Of a stretch of DNA of 64,000 nt, positions 63,819 to 64,000 are shown in pieces; within the stretch, counting starts at the first letter, position 1; every line of letters starts with the position of its first letter. This stretch comes from Sphingomonas sp. (GTDB lineage Bacteria > Pseudomonadota > Alphaproteobacteria > Sphingomonadales > Sphingomonadaceae). The notes under the pieces were generated by a model. It made no database searches, had not been told where the DNA came from, and saw only the letters and a program-made list of their open reading frames with translations. Both the position numbers and the translations under genes were made by a program. The stretch is from the NCBI RefSeq assembly GCF_004799495.1, contig NZ_SSMY01000004.1:1-64000 (forward strand), read 5' to 3'.

Positions 63819-64000
63819 TTGGGCAATCTCCTGACCAGCGCACTGGTGTCCTGCCGCGCGCCTCCCATCTTCTGCACTTCGGCGTAGAATTGATCGATCA
63901 GCGCCGTCATCGGCAACAGCGCGCCGTTGCGGTCGCCCTCGTCGAGTGCGAGGCCGAGATCCTTGCGCATCCAGTCGATCGCGAACCCGAAATCAAACTC
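63815..64000 (-). CDS. 3-hydroxyisobutyrate-dehydrogenase-like protein, C-terminal part (cut by window edge)
   Basis: The last 61 codons of a reverse-strand gene. FGFAIDWMRKDLGLALDEG is the conserved helix of beta-hydroxyacid dehydrogenases, followed by MTALIDQFYAEVQKMGG, with the end LVRRLPK. The start lies outside the window. Its TGA overlaps the GTG of the amidohydrolase, so the two form an operon. Confidence 0.78.
   Translation of the reverse strand, partial: EFDFGFAIDWMRKDLGLALDEGDRNGALLPMTALIDQFYAEVQKMGGARQDTSALVRRLPK

Overview
The window looks like chromosomal DNA from a sphingomonad-type alphaproteobacterium (Sphingomonas or a close relative). The evidence is a high and even G+C content, a CtrA-family cell-cycle regulator with a cluster of GAnTC sites in front of it, a class II DAHP synthase, a CioAB/DUF2474-type bd oxidase, a lignostilbene/carotenoid-cleaving oxygenase, a GCGGGAGGG-type hairpin repeat between genes, and many alternative GTG/TTG starts with 1- or 4-base stop/start overlaps. 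No integrase, transposase, CRISPR array or rRNA operon was seen.

Region 1 (1-28.7 kb) is a large exopolysaccharide/capsule locus. After an edge rich in inverted repeats come glycosyltransferases, four FkbM-type methyltransferases, a Wzx-like flippase and an AsnB-like amidotransferase (263-10503). A second block holds a reverse-strand glycosyltransferase, a Wzy-like polymerase, a Wza-like export lipoprotein, a Wzc-like BY-kinase and a TPR-like periplasmic protein (10487-17574). A third block supplies precursors: WecB and WecC (UDP-ManNAcA), the membrane initiating sugar-phosphate transferase, an M48 protease, a second AsnB-like enzyme, a TviB-type UDP-sugar dehydrogenase and a UDP-glucuronate-epimerase-like protein (18250-27325). 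A fifth FkbM enzyme coupled to an Asp/Asn-hydroxylase-fold protein and a divergent PqqD-like protein closes the locus. Together the genes describe a Wzx/Wzy-dependent polymer that is probably rich in uronic acids, heavily O-methylated and possibly amidated.

Region 2 (29-43.5 kb) is mostly housekeeping: cytochrome bd oxidase (CioAB plus a 38-residue DUF2474 subunit), a membrane-anchored FKBP, ribosomal protein S21, CysRS, a TM2 protein, a 2-hydroxyacid dehydrogenase, a divergent TetR/carotenoid-oxygenase pair, a doubly frameshifted outer-membrane gene, class II DAHP synthase, a YadA-type trimeric adhesin translationally coupled to a small secreted protein, an LprI-like secreted protein and a 48-residue membrane protein.

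Region 3 (43.6-50.8 kb) holds a three-gene unit of outer-membrane barrel, periplasmic cupredoxin-like protein with a complete type-1-copper ligand set, and membrane GGDEF-EAL protein. Next are tRNA-Glu(CTC), a small operon ending in an aldo/keto reductase, a 64-residue protein made of four cysteine-containing 14/15-residue repeats, and maleylacetoacetate isomerase.

Region 4 (50.8-64 kb) holds a full RND efflux operon, a WrbA-pirin pair facing a LysR regulator and an AI-2E-family transporter, ctrA with an unusual promoter region, an A+T-richer secreted protein of unknown function, an amidohydrolase and the end of a 3-hydroxyisobutyrate-dehydrogenase-like gene cut by the window edge.

All functions are read from sequence motifs without database searches. 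Promoters, operators and terminators are pattern matches only.
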